From Actinokineospora spheciospongiae (GTDB lineage: Bacteria > Actinomycetota > Actinomycetes > Mycobacteriales > Pseudonocardiaceae): DNA of 64,000 nt. Positions 55,186 through 64,000 of this stretch are shown piece after piece. Below the pieces are notes generated by a model that ran no database searches, was not told the DNA's origin, and saw only the letters and a program-made list of their open reading frames with translations. Position 1 is the stretch's first letter. Each line of letters starts with the position of its first letter. Where the stretch lies: positions 1 through 64,000 of the forward strand of contig NZ_AYXG01000016.1 in assembly GCF_000564855.1 (NCBI RefSeq). Direction: 5' to 3'. The translations under genes and the position numbers were made by a program.

Positions 55186-56877
55186 TCAGGAGAAGAGGGC
55201 TTCGATGACCTGCGCGAGGTCGCGCAGCCGCGGGTTCTGGTAGACCGCCTTGACCGGCAGGGCGACCCCCAACTCCGCGCGCACCTTGGCCACCAGCTTG
55301 ATCGCCAGCAGCGAGTGCCCGCCGAGCTTGAAGAAGTTCGCGTCCGCCGACAGGTCTTGCACGCCGAGCACGTACGACCACACCTCGGCGATCAGCCGCT
55401 CGACCGGACTGTCCAGTCCGGTCGTCCCGGCGTCGGCCGGGGCGGTGACCACTGGTGCGGGCAGTGCTCGGCGGTCGAGCTTGCCGTTCACCGTGCGGGG
55501 GAAGGATTCCACTGCGACGAGGACCCCCGGGACCATGTATACCGGAAGAGTTTCCTTCAGGCGTTCAGTTGTCCACAGGGGGGAGATCCCGGGCTTGCCA
55601 CGGTAGTAGCCCACCAGGCCCGGACCGGTCGGGGAGTCGTCCCGGTAGAGCACGGCGGCTTCCTCGATGCCCTCGCACCGGGTCAAGGCGGCTTCGATCT
55701 CACCCAGCTCGATCCGGTGACCGTGCACTTTGACCTGTCCGTCGCGGCGGCCCAGGTACTCCAGGCGACCGTCGGCGTGCCTGCGGGCCAAGTCACCCGA
55801 ACGGTAGACCCTGCTGCCGTCCGCGGCGGCGATGAACCGCTCGGCGGTGAGGCCGGGGCGGTTGCGGTAGCCGCGGGCGACCCGCTCGCCGCCGAGGTGG
55901 ATCTCGCCGACCTCGCCGTCGTCCACCGGGTTCAGCTTCTCGTCGAGCAGGTGCAGCTCCAGGCCGGGCAGCACGGTGCCGATGTGCGGCTCGTGCTCCG
56001 CGGTGACCCACCCGGCAGTGGCGTCCACAGTGCACTCCGTCGGACCGTAGAGGTTGACCGCGCGCAGGTTCTCCTGCGCGGCCATCCGCTGCCACAGCGA
56101 CGGGCTGATCGGTTCACCACCGACCAGCAGCGTCAGCGGCCACGCGATCTCCGCCAGGTGCGGCAGCAGCGGGTCGGCGTGCGAGGGGGTCAGGTCCAGG
56201 TCGGTCAGCCGCTGGTCGACGACCAGCTCGGCCATCAACGCCGGGTCGGCCCGGGTGGCGTCGTCGAGCACGACCACGGTGTCCCCGCGGCACAGCCGGG
56301 TCCACTGCTGCACCGACGCGTCGAACGAGGCGGACGCGTTCCAGCCGACCCGACCCGCGGTGGTGGCGGCGATCCCGGCCGACTCCAGCGCGTCGAGCAG
56401 CAACGCCGCGCTCCCCCGGGTGATCTCCACGCCCTTGGGCAGGCCGGTGGAACCGGAGGTGTAGATGACGTAGGCCAGCGTGTCCGGCTCGACCGGCACC
56501 GGGGCGAAGTCGGCGACCACGCCCGCGGTCAGCGCCTCGACGGACACGGTCCGCACCGCGGCGGTCGCGGACTGGCCGATGACCAGCTCGGCGCGGGCGT
56601 CCTCGACGAGGTACCGCCTGCGCTGCTCCGGCAGCGCCGGGTCGACCGGCAGGTACGCGACCCCGGCGGTGAGCGTGCCCAGCAGGGCGACGACCAGGTC
56701 AGCGCCCCGGGGCAGGCTGATCGCGACCAGGCTCTCCGGGCCGACCCCCCGGGCGGTGAGGGCGGCGGCGACCCTGGCGGCCTCGGCGCGCAGTTCCCCG
56801 AAGCTCAGCTCGCGGTCCCCGGCGACGAGCGCCTGCCGGTCGGCGGGCTGCTGGGCGAGGCGGGTGATGAGGTCCAT
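55186..56877 (-). CDS. stand-alone NRPS adenylation-thiolation didomain
   Basis: A 563-residue A-T protein. The A domain keeps A3 [17 protein letters not shown]5 [10 protein letters not shown]7 [14 protein letters not shown]8 [20 protein letters not shown] and A10 [10 protein letters not shown]. The T domain has [11 protein letters not shown]. By my reading the pocket residues are D-A-Q-S-L-G-L-V-D-K, closest (8 of 10) to the glutamine-type code D-A-Q-D-L-G-V-V-D-K as I remember it, so a polar amide or acid-like substrate is possible. It starts one base after the hydroxylase stop (TGACATG) and 52 bases separate it from NRPS-1. It is the natural candidate to feed the A-less modules. Confidence 0.93.
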   Translation of the reverse strand: MDLITRLAQQPADRQALVAGDRELSFGELRAEAARVAAALTARGVGPESLVAISLPRGADLVVALLGTLTAGVAYLPVDPALPEQRRRYLVEDARAELVIGQSATAAVRTVSVEALTAGVVADFAPVPVEPDTLAYVIYTSGSTGLPKGVEITRGSAALLLDALESAGIAATTAGRVGWNASASFDASVQQWTRLCRGDTVVVLDDATRADPALMAELVVDQRLTDLDLTPSHADPLLPHLAEIAWPLTLLVGGEPISPSLWQRMAAQENLRAVNLYGPTECTVDATAGWVTAEHEPHIGTVLPGLELHLLDEKLNPVDDGEVGEIHLGGERVARGYRNRPGLTAERFIAAADGSRVYRSGDLARRHADGRLEYLGRRDGQVKVHGHRIELGEIEAALTRCEGIEEAAVLYRDDSPTGPGLVGYYRGKPGISPLWTTERLKETLPVYMVPGVLVAVESFPRTVNGKLDRRALPAPVVTAPADAGTTGLDSPVERLIAEVWSYVLGVQDLSADANFFKLGGHSLLAIKLVAKVRAELGVALPVKAVYQNPRLRDLAQVIEALFS

Positions 56878-56878
56878 G

Positions 56879-57907
56879 TCAGGCCCCGTACGGGGTGGTC
56901 GAGGGCTGCGCGGTGGGGGCGCAGTCGGACAGCTCCACCGGGTCGCCCATGCCCACCACGATCTTGCGGGCACCGGAGAACGCCTCCCGGCCGTGCGCGC
57001 ACAGGATGTTGTCGACCAGCAGGAGGTCACCCACCTGGTAGGTCTCGCGCATGGTGACCTCGTCGTAGGCGGCGTTGAGGGTCGCGGCCTCCTCCTCGGT
57101 GAGGGGGGCTCCGTCGCCGAGGTAGGTGGCGAAGGGCAGGCCGTCGGCGCCGTAGGTCTCCACCAGCACGTCGCGGATGTCCGGGTCGAGCGTCCAGGAG
57201 TTCCAGAACGCCATGTGGTTGAACCAGACCCGCTCACCCGTCACCGGGTGGCTGACGATCGCGGACCGGCGCTGGGTGGTGCGCAACGAGTCCTCGTCCA
57301 GCCACTCGTAGCCGATGGTGTGCTCGTCGCAGTAGGCCTCGGCGACGGCCTTGTCCTCGGTGGCGAAGCTGGTCTGCCACGGCAGGCCCGCCATCTCCGA
57401 GAAGTTGCGCACCAGCAGCCACCCGGCCTCCTCGCAGCGGGCGCGCAGGTCCTCGGGCAGCAGCGCCAGCACCCGGCGCATGTCGCCGACGGTGGTGGCG
57501 CCGCCTTCCTCGGGGGCCACCAGGCAACCGAAGAGCAGCGCGCCCGGGAAGTCCAGGGTGTAGCTGTTCTCGTTGTGCAGCCGGATGGGCTGGACCGCGG
57601 GGAGGTCGGTGGAGGAGAAGACACCGCCGCCGAAGTCGCTGCGCGGTGTGGCCTTCTCCTTGTACGAGGCCAGCTTCGGGAAGAGGACGTCGCGGATGGC
57701 CGCGAACGCCTCGTTGCCGGTGACCGGCAGGCCGCGCAGCATCAGGCAGCCCGAGCGCAGCAGCTCGGCGCGGATCGCGGGCAGCGCGTCGGCGACCCAG
57801 CGGGCCGCCTCGTCCAGGTCGGCCACGGCCGGGGCGGTGGCGATCGGGGGCTTTCCCGGCTCGCGGCTCAGGTCCAGCTCGCGCACGGAGTTGTCGAGGG
57901 ATGTCAT
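56879..57907 (-). CDS. SyrP-like Fe(II)/2-oxoglutarate amino-acid hydroxylase
   Basis: A 342-residue TauD/clavaminate-synthase-fold dioxygenase. The iron site HNE (LHNENSYTLDFPGALLFGCLV) and distal AHGREAFSGARKIVVGM provide His, Glu and His plus the 2-oxoglutarate Arg. GGATTVGDMRRVL, YEWLDEDSLRTTQ and HPVTGERVWFNHMAFWN are characteristic of the SyrP/AsnO-like group that beta-hydroxylates Asp or Asn, often tethered to a carrier protein. The ATG at 57907 is preceded by AGGAGG. The very tight junction with the A-T gene suggests the substrate is the residue held on that T domain. Confidence 0.92.
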   Translation of the reverse strand: MTSLDNSVRELDLSREPGKPPIATAPAVADLDEAARWVADALPAIRAELLRSGCLMLRGLPVTGNEAFAAIRDVLFPKLASYKEKATPRSDFGGGVFSSTDLPAVQPIRLHNENSYTLDFPGALLFGCLVAPEEGGATTVGDMRRVLALLPEDLRARCEEAGWLLVRNFSEMAGLPWQTSFATEDKAVAEAYCDEHTIGYEWLDEDSLRTTQRRSAIVSHPVTGERVWFNHMAFWNSWTLDPDIRDVLVETYGADGLPFATYLGDGAPLTEEEAATLNAAYDEVTMRETYQVGDLLLVDNILCAHGREAFSGARKIVVGMGDPVELSDCAPTAQPSTTPYGA

Positions 57908-57928
57908 GGGGTTGTCGTTCCTCCTGGG

Positions 57929-58699
57929 TCAGCCGAGCAGGCTCTGGACGACCTGGCCGACCCGCGTCAGGAACGGGGGCAGGTCCTGCTGGAAGTAGAA
58001 GTGGTCGCCCGCGAACAGCTCCACGGTGGCGCGGTCGGTGGTGACCTCCGACCACGGCGCCAGGGTGTCGAGCGGGACGATCGGGTCGGCGTCGCCGCCG
58101 AGCACGGTCACCGGGCAGCCCAGCGGCGTGGCCGGGCCGGTGTAGCGGTACACGTCGTCGATGCCGAAGTCGGCGCGGATGGCCGGGAGGATGATCTCCC
58201 GCAGCTCCGGCTCGTCGAGGATGCCGTCCTGGGTGCCGCCGCGCGCCTTGATCGCGGCCACGAGCTGGTCGTCATCGAATCGCCCGGCGTCGACCGGGGC
58301 GGGGTTGGCCAGTTGCGGCGCACGGCAGGCGCTGACGACGAGCCCCAGCGGCGGGGTGCCGCGCTCGGTGAGAATCCGGGCCACCTCGAAGGCGACCAGC
58401 GACCCCATCGAGTGACCGAGGACGACCAGCCGACCGGTGTCCTCCGGCAGGCAGTCCACGACCGGGCCCGCGAGGTCCTCGACGTTCTCCGGCAGGTCGT
58501 CGACAAACCGGGCGCCGCGACCGGGGTACTGGCCGATGAGCAGGCGGATGCTCGCGGGCAGGTGCTCCCGCCACTCGGCGTAGGCGTGCGCGTTGCCGCC
58601 CGCGTGCGGCAGGACGAGCAGGTCGGTGGTGCCGGTGCCGAGGGCCCAGACCACGTCCTCGCGGTCGGCCATCGTGCCGGTGCCGTGGGCTGCACTCAT
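57929..58699 (-). CDS. type II thioesterase
   Basis: A 256-residue alpha/beta-hydrolase of the editing type II class that removes stalled or misprimed groups from NRPS carrier domains. The motifs are LVLPHAGGNAHAYAEW, the nucleophile GHSMGS, and the final GDHFYFQQDLPPFL histidine. Nucleophile is Ser, so it is not a SyrC-type cysteine aminoacyltransferase. GGAG precedes the ATG. It heads the downstream operon with the hydroxylase, A-T protein and NRPS-1. Confidence 0.94.
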   Translation of the reverse strand: MSAAHGTGTMADREDVVWALGTGTTDLLVLPHAGGNAHAYAEWREHLPASIRLLIGQYPGRGARFVDDLPENVEDLAGPVVDCLPEDTGRLVVLGHSMGSLVAFEVARILTERGTPPLGLVVSACRAPQLANPAPVDAGRFDDDQLVAAIKARGGTQDGILDEPELREIILPAIRADFGIDDVYRYTGPATPLGCPVTVLGGDADPIVPLDTLAPWSEVTTDRATVELFAGDHFYFQQDLPPFLTRVGQVVQSLLG

Positions 58700-58778
58700 G
58701 TTCGCTCCAGGGGTTCCGGTGCCGGGGTGGGGCCCGGTCTCGATGGCAGAACACTATGTGCGCCAGGGCTTCCCGAGC

Positions 58779-58830
58779 GGCGGCACGACCGGCAGTTCCG
58801 GGTGTTCGCGGTACTGCCGGTCGTGCCGCC
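58779..58830. promoter_or_regulatory. 18-bp perfect inverted repeat between NRPS-2 and thioesterase genes
   Basis: GGCGGCACGACCGGCAGT (58779-58796) is matched by its exact complement at 58813-58830, with a 16-base spacer. It sits between the NRPS-2 terminator and the thioesterase start 80 bases away. It could be a second hairpin, or an operator for the thioesterase-NRPS-1 transcript. Confidence 0.6.
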
Positions 58831-58840
58831 CGGACGCGAA

Positions 58841-58870
58841 AAGGGCCCCGCCGCGGTTGACCGCGGCGGG
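58841..58870 (-). terminator. terminator of NRPS-2 gene
   Basis: On the minus strand an 11-bp perfect stem (58870-58860 with 58857-58847; 2-base loop) is followed by GGCCCTTTTC, that is, a T-run right after the hairpin. It lies 20 bases after the NRPS-2 stop. Confidence 0.8.
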
Positions 58871-58889
58871 ACCTCCTCGTCGTGTCCGC

Positions 58890-61800
58890 TCAACTGGGGG
58901 CGCCCGCCTCGGTGCGCCTGCGCAGCATCGGCCTGCGCGCGGGCTTGGCGGTGCCCTTGGCCTCGATGACCTCGGCCAGTTGCGCCACCGTCGGCGCCTG
59001 GAAGATGTCCCGGATCGTCAGCTCCACGCCCAACGCCGTCCGGACGCGGCTGATCAGCCGGGCGCCGAGCAGGGAATGGCCACCCAGGTCGAAGAAGCTG
59101 TCGTCGATGGTGGGGTTGTCCACAGCCAACAGCTCCGCGTAGAGCCCACAGAGCACGGTCTCCCTCGGATCACGCGGGGGACGACCTTCGGCCTTCGCGG
59201 CGAACTCCGGCGCGGGCAGGGCCCTGCGGTCCAGCTTGCCGTTGGGGGTGAGGGGCAACCGGTCCAGGACGGTGATGACCGACGGCACCATGTGCTCCGG
59301 CAGCCGTTCCGCCGCCCACGACCGCAGCTCCGCACCGGTCGCCGCGGCGACGACGTAGGCGACCAGCCGAGCCGGGCCGTCGGCGCCCCAGGCGACCACC
59401 GCCGCCTGCCAGACCTGTTCGTGGCCGGTCAGCAGCGCCTCGACCTCCCCGGGCTCCACCCGGAACCCCCGGATCTTCACCTGGTCATCGACCCGGCCCA
59501 CGAAGTCCAACACCCCACCAGCGGTCCACCGCGCAAGATCACCTGTGCGGTACATCCGCTCACCAGCCTCCCCGTACGGATCAGCCACGAACCGCTCCGC
59601 CGTCGTACCGGGCCGACCGGCGTACCCACGGGCCAGGCCGACACCACCCAGGTACACCTCGCCCACGACGCCCGGGGGAACCGGTTGGAGCCACCTGTCC
59701 AGTACGTACGCGCGCTTGTTGACCACCGCCCGGCCGACCGGAACCGACCCCTCGACGTCAGCGGGCACCACGTGCGTCGTGGTGAAACCCATCGACTCCG
59801 CCGGACCGTAACCGTTGGCCACACGCAGGTCCGGGAACCGGGCGAGCACCCGGGCGACGTGCACGGCAGAGGCTGCCTCGCCACCGGTGAACGCCAACCG
59901 CACGCCGGTGAACGCTTCCGGTGACTCGTCGACCAGGTAGTTGAAGAGGCTCGAGGACACCTGGAGCATCGTCACCCCGTGTCGGGCCACCAAGTCCGCC
60001 ACCACGGCGGGTTCCGGGCGCTGTCCTGGGTGCAGCACGCACACCCCACCGAACGCGAGCGCGCCCCAGAACTCCAGCGAGAATGCGTCCCACGACACGG
60101 GCGAGCATTGGAGGAACACCTCGTCGGGGCCGAAAGTGGCGTAGTCCTGCCCGAGCAACGTCCCCACCAACGCCCGGTGCGGCGCCACGACCCCCTTCGG
60201 CCGTCCCGTCGAACCCGACGTGAACATCACGCACGCCACGTCGGCAGCCGACAACGGCAACCCCAGGTTCTCCGCCGAGCCGACCGAGTCCTCCACGACC
60301 GCACGCACCCGCGAGGCCGACCCCGTCGAGGTGACCACCAGCGAAACCCCGGTGTCCTCGACCACCACCGCCAGCCGCTCGTCCGGGAAGTCCGGGTCCA
60401 GCACGGTGTACCCGGCCCCGGCCTTCACCACCGCGACGACCGCCACGGCGAAATCGATCCCACGCGGCAACAACACACCCACCACATCCCCCCTCCGCGC
60501 TCCCGCAGCCACCAACTGGCGGGCAAGCCGGTTCGCGCGCATGTTCAAGTCCGAGTACGACAACTTCTCACCCTTGAACACCAACGCCGTCCGATCGGTT
60601 GCAGCGACGCGCTCGAACAGGTCGACCAGGGTCACCTCGGGAACCTCGACGGGGGTCGGGTTCCACTGCGCCAAAACACGCGACCGGTCGTCCTCGGAGA
60701 GGACGGCAACCTCACCCACCCGCAGCCCCGGATCGGCGAGCACCTGGGCCAGCACCCGCCCGAGCGTCATGACCAGCCGCTCGACGGTGGGGGCGTCGAA
60801 CACGTCGGTGTTGAACACGACCAGACCGGTCATGTCCTGGCGCAGCAGGAACTCCAGGTCGAACTTGGCCGTCCCGGTCCCGACGTAGTCCATCCCGGCA
60901 GGCGGGGTGTCCTCCAGCGCCAGGCAGACCTGGAAGAGGGGGTGCCGGGAAAGGGATCGCGCGGGGTTCACCGCATCAATCACCCGATCGAATGGGATCT
61001 CCTGGTGGGAGTAGGCGTCGAGGTCGGTGGAACGCACCCGTCCCAGCAGTTCGGCGAAGGTCGGGTCGCCGGAAGTGTCGGTGCGCAGAACTACCGTGTT
61101 GACGAAGAAACCGACGAGACCGTCCAGGGCGCTGTCCTGGCGGCAGGCCACAGGAGAACCGATGGGGATGTCCGTACCCGCGCCGAATCGCGTCAACACC
61201 ACCGCGAGTGCCGCCTGCACGACCATGAACGGGGTCGTCCGGGTGCTCCGCGCCACCTCGACGAGCCGATCCCGGTCCCCGGGGTCCAGTCCGAACGGGA
61301 CAGTGCCGCCGCGGTGCGACCGCACCGGCGGGCGCGGGCGGTCGAACGGGAGCACGATCTCCTCGGGCAGGTCCGCCAGCGCTTCCCCCCAGAACGCGAG
61401 ACCCCGGGCCACCGTGCTCGTCGGGTCCGACTCGGCGCCGAGGAGGTCGCGGTGCCACAGCGTGTAGTCGACGTAGGAGATGGGCAGCGGAGCCCACTGC
61501 GGGTCGTCGCCTGCGAGGCGGGCGGTGTAGGCGGTTTCGAGGTCGGCGAGCAGGGGGCGCAGCGACAGGCCGTCGGTGGCGATGTGGTGCAGCAGGATCA
61601 ACACGCGGTCGTCGAACAGGGTCACCCGGAGCGGTGCCTCGACGGCGAGGTCGAACCGGTGCGCGGCGGCGGCCCGCACGGCCTCCTCGCTCGCCTGGCC
61701 CGCCTCGTGGAACACCTCGGCCTCGGGCAGCACCCGCTGGTACGGCTCGTCCTCGGCCACCGGGAACACCGTGCGCAGCGGCTCGTGCCGGGCGACGACG

Positions 61801-64000
61801 TCGCGCACGGCCGCGGCCAGTGCGCCGGGTTCGACCCGGTCGAGGCGGAACACCATCGGCACGTTGTAGGCGGTGCCCGCGCCGTCGAAGCGGTCGAGGA
61901 ACCACAGGCGGCGCTGGGCGGGCGACAGCGGCGGACGCTCCGGGCGCTCGGCTGCCACCAGAGCTGGGCGCTCGCCGTCGGAGACGGTGATGCGCGCATC
62001 CAGGGCGGCCACGGTCGGCGCCTGGAAGACATCCCGGATGGTCAGCTCCGCGCCGAGCACCGCGCGGACTCTGGCGGCGAGGCGGGCGGCGAGCAGGGAG
62101 TGCCCGCCCAGGTCGAAGAACCCGTCGTCGACCGTCACCCTCGGCACCCCGAGCACCTCGGCGTAGAGCCCGCACAGGATCTCCTCGCGCGGGGTGCGCG
62201 GCGCCCGGCCCGCACCGGCGGCGGTGAACTCCGGCGTGGGGAGCGCGGCCCGGTCGAGCTTCCCGTTGGCGGTCAACGGGAGCCGGTCGAGGACCACGAC
62301 GGCGGCGGGCACCAGGTGGTCGGGCAGCCGTTCGGCGGTCCACGCCCGCAGGTCCGCCCCGTCGACGTCCCCGACGACGTAGGCGACGAGCCGGTCCGGG
62401 TCCCGCAGCACGACCACCGCGACCTGGGTGACGGCGTCGTGCCGGATGACGGCGGCCTCCACCTCCCCCGGCTCCACCCGGAAACCGCGCACCTTCACCT
62501 GGTCGTCGACACGGCCCACGAAGTCCAACGCCCCCTCGGCGGTCCACCTGGCCTGGTCGCCGGTGCGGTACATCCGCTCGCCGGGCACGCCGAACGGGTC
62601 GGCGACGAACCGCTGCGCGGTGAGCCCCGGCCGGGCCGCGTACCCGCGGGCCAACCCGACACCGCCCAGGTACACCTCACCGACCACCCCGACCGGCACC
62701 GGCCGCAACCGGCCGTCCAGCAGGTACGCGCGCTTGTTGACGACCGCCCGCCCCACGGGCACCGAGCCCTCGACGTCGGCGGCGACGGTGTGGGTGGTGG
62801 TGAACCCCATCGACTCCGCCGGACCGTACCCGTTGGCCACGCGCAGGCCGGGGAACCGGGCGAGCACCCGGGCGACGTGCGCGGCGGAAGCAGCCTCACC
62901 ACCGGTGAACGCCAACCGCACCCCCGCGAACGCCTGCGGCGACTCGTCGACCAGGTAGTTGAACAGGCTCGACGACACCTGGAGCATCGTCACCCCGTGG
63001 CGGCCCACCAGGTCGGCGAGCAGCGCGGGGTCGGGCCGCTGCCCGGGCTGGAGCACGCACGTCCCGCCGAAGGCCAACGCACCCCAGAACTCCAACGAGA
63101 ACGCGTCCCACGACACCGGGGAGCACTGGAGGAACACCTCACCCGGCCCGAAGGTGGCGTACTCCTGTCCCAGCACTGTGCCCACCAGAGCCCGGTGCGG
63201 TGCCACAACCCCTTTCGGCCGCCCGGTCGAGCCGGAGGTGAACATGACGCAGGCGACGTCCTCCGCGGCGACGGCGATGCCCAAGTCGTCCTCGTCCCGG
63301 CCACCGTCGCTCCGTTCGCCGTCGATGACCACTGGCGCCGCCTCGACCCGGCCGAGCTGCGCGGCCTCCACGGCCACGACCCGCACCCCCGCGTCCGCGA
63401 CGACGAGGGCCAGCCGCTCGTCCGGGAAGTCCGGGTCCAGCACCGCGTACCCGGCCCCCGCCTTGAGCACGGCGACGACCGCCACGGCGAACCCGATCCC
63501 GCGCTCGGCGAGCACCCCGACCAGGTCACCGCGCTCGACACCCGCCGCCCGCAACCTACGGGCGAGGTGGTTCGCCCGGGCGTTCAGGTCGCGGTAGGAG
63601 AGGCGTTCGTCATTGAAGACCAACGCCGTCCGGTCGGACCGCGCGACCTTTTCGAACAGGTCGACCAGCGTGACGTCCCCGGTGTCGACCGGGGCGGGGT
63701 TCCACTCCCGGAGCACAGTGTCGCGCTCGGCAGCGGAAAGCACGTCGACATCGGCGACACGGACGTCCGGGTCGGCGGCGAGGGCCCGCAGCAGCTCCAC
63801 GTAGGTGCGCAGGTGGGCGCTCAGGTCGACGGGCAGGGCTTCGTCGATGGTGAACTCGGCCCGCAGACCGCCCTCGGCGAACCTGGTGACGGTCAACGCC
63901 AACTCGTCGGCCGTGCCCCCGACCGACAGGACGTGCGGCCGGGCCACCACGCCGTCGAGGTCGGTGTCGGCGTCGTCGGCGATGACGTTGACGACCGGAC
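58890..64000 (-). CDS. NRPS-2 (partial at 5' end): ...C-A-T-C-A-T
   Basis: The last ~1700 residues of an NRPS that continues beyond the right edge (the frame stays open through base 64000). Visible domains: C-terminal piece of a C domain (64000-63740), A (63690-62200), T (GGHSL near 62110), C with HHIATDG (61930-60680), A (60640-59200), T (59080). It ends with a short basic tail ([13 protein letters not shown]) and no TE, consistent with handing its peptide to NRPS-1. Both A domains have the pocket residues D-A-L-S-F-G-G-G-F-K by my alignment, the same as the A domain of module 3 in NRPS-1. It is followed by its own terminator. Confidence 0.95.
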   Translation of the reverse strand, partial: PVVNVIADDADTDLDGVVARPHVLSVGGTADELALTVTRFAEGGLRAEFTIDEALPVDLSAHLRTYVELLRALAADPDVRVADVDVLSAAERDTVLREWNPAPVDTGDVTLVDLFEKVARSDRTALVFNDERLSYRDLNARANHLARRLRAAGVERGDLVGVLAERGIGFAVAVVAVLKAGAGYAVLDPDFPDERLALVVADAGVRVVAVEAAQLGRVEAAPVVIDGERSDGGRDEDDLGIAVAAEDVACVMFTSGSTGRPKGVVAPHRALVGTVLGQEYATFGPGEVFLQCSPVSWDAFSLEFWGALAFGGTCVLQPGQRPDPALLADLVGRHGVTMLQVSSSLFNYLVDESPQAFAGVRLAFTGGEAASAAHVARVLARFPGLRVANGYGPAESMGFTTTHTVAADVEGSVPVGRAVVNKRAYLLDGRLRPVPVGVVGEVYLGGVGLARGYAARPGLTAQRFVADPFGVPGERMYRTGDQARWTAEGALDFVGRVDDQVKVRGFRVEPGEVEAAVIRHDAVTQVAVVVLRDPDRLVAYVVGDVDGADLRAWTAERLPDHLVPAAVVVLDRLPLTANGKLDRAALPTPEFTAAGAGRAPRTPREEILCGLYAEVLGVPRVTVDDGFFDLGGHSLLAARLAARVRAVLGAELTIRDVFQAPTVAALDARITVSDGERPALVAAERPERPPLSPAQRRLWFLDRFDGAGTAYNVPMVFRLDRVEPGALAAAVRDVVARHEPLRTVFPVAEDEPYQRVLPEAEVFHEAGQASEEAVRAAAAHRFDLAVEAPLRVTLFDDRVLILLHHIATDGLSLRPLLADLETAYTARLAGDDPQWAPLPISYVDYTLWHRDLLGAESDPTSTVARGLAFWGEALADLPEEIVLPFDRPRPPVRSHRGGTVPFGLDPGDRDRLVEVARSTRTTPFMVVQAALAVVLTRFGAGTDIPIGSPVACRQDSALDGLVGFFVNTVVLRTDTSGDPTFAELLGRVRSTDLDAYSHQEIPFDRVIDAVNPARSLSRHPLFQVCLALEDTPPAGMDYVGTGTAKFDLEFLLRQDMTGLVVFNTDVFDAPTVERLVMTLGRVLAQVLADPGLRVGEVAVLSEDDRSRVLAQWNPTPVEVPEVTLVDLFERVAATDRTALVFKGEKLSYSDLNMRANRLARQLVAAGARRGDVVGVLLPRGIDFAVAVVAVVKAGAGYTVLDPDFPDERLAVVVEDTGVSLVVTSTGSASRVRAVVEDSVGSAENLGLPLSAADVACVMFTSGSTGRPKGVVAPHRALVGTLLGQDYATFGPDEVFLQCSPVSWDAFSLEFWGALAFGGVCVLHPGQRPEPAVVADLVARHGVTMLQVSSSLFNYLVDESPEAFTGVRLAFTGGEAASAVHVARVLARFPDLRVANGYGPAESMGFTTTHVVPADVEGSVPVGRAVVNKRAYVLDRWLQPVPPGVVGEVYLGGVGLARGYAGRPGTTAERFVADPYGEAGERMYRTGDLARWTAGGVLDFVGRVDDQVKIRGFRVEPGEVEALLTGHEQVWQAAVVAWGADGPARLVAYVVAAATGAELRSWAAERLPEHMVPSVITVLDRLPLTPNGKLDRRALPAPEFAAKAEGRPPRDPRETVLCGLYAELLAVDNPTIDDSFFDLGGHSLLGARLISRVRTALGVELTIRDIFQAPTVAQLAEVIEAKGTAKPARRPMLRRRTEAGAPS

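Noticed and set aside
57929-58699. SyrC-like aminoacyltransferase that would shuttle residues to the A-less modules
   Set aside because: The nucleophile motif is GHSMGS with serine, typical of type II thioesterases; the shuttle enzymes use cysteine.
58740-58780. -10-like CATAGT on the minus strand before the thioesterase gene
   Set aside because: No acceptable -35 at the right spacing, so I did not list it as a promoter.

Overview
This window is very GC-rich, uses GTG starts often, and carries many actinobacterial families: Lsr2, DUF2630, DUF6801, a mycothiol-dependent isomerase-type protein, MmpL-like RND transport, ECF41 and ECF42 sigma factors, and MbtH with large NRPSs. I infer a filamentous actinomycete, probably Pseudonocardiales (Actinokineospora/Saccharothrix/Actinosynnema type). 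The exact genus cannot be fixed from the sequence alone. No rRNA, tRNA, CRISPR array, IS element or prophage was seen.

Bases 1-34000 are a mixed chromosomal stretch. It opens with the truncated start of lsr2, then a TenA-like protein and a secreted GH19 chitinase. Two copies of a GGTCTA(A/G)ACC repeat precede the chitinase, as in Streptomyces chitinase promoters. Next come a hendecad-repeat coiled-coil DivIVA-like protein, a GGDEF/HD-GYP c-di-GMP enzyme, a TetR regulator, a decayed methyltransferase that runs into a GGC/GGT repeat, an F420-type LLM oxidoreductase, a 61-bp tandem repeat array and an AT-rich island in front of a secreted DUF6801-type protein. A TPR/Sel1 ATPase and an RsbW/STAS/PRC-barrel group follow, then regulators, a cation/proton antiporter and a class III nucleotide cyclase behind an 18-bp palindrome. 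An ECF41 sigma factor/AhpD-like pair has a recognisable autoregulatory promoter. An alpha-carbonic anhydrase, a MOSC protein, a second DUF6801 protein, an MMPL transporter and an ECF42 sigma factor/DGPF (YciI) pair complete this part.

Bases 34130-64000 are a non-ribosomal peptide gene cluster, all on the minus strand and running off the right edge. In transcription order: NRPS-2 (partial; C-A-T-C-A-T visible), a terminator and an 18-bp inverted repeat, type II thioesterase, SyrP-like Fe/2-oxoglutarate hydroxylase, stand-alone A-T didomain, NRPS-1 (C-T-C-T-C-A-T-C-A-T-C-A-T-TE), MbtH, two GNAT proteins, glutamate mutase S and E, an archaeal-type asparagine synthetase A-like enzyme, an FMN glutamate-synthase-like enzyme, a small unknown protein and an MFS exporter.

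The most interesting feature is that the first two modules of NRPS-1 have no adenylation domain. The didomain and hydroxylase immediately upstream are the obvious candidates to supply a (hydroxylated) residue in trans. The mutase/amide-synthetase block looks like a supply line for 3-methylaspartate, perhaps 3-methylasparagine. Three of the five in-line A domains share the same predicted pocket residues. The released product should therefore be an acidic/amide-rich, methylated and hydroxylated peptide with internal residue repetition. That structure prediction is inference.
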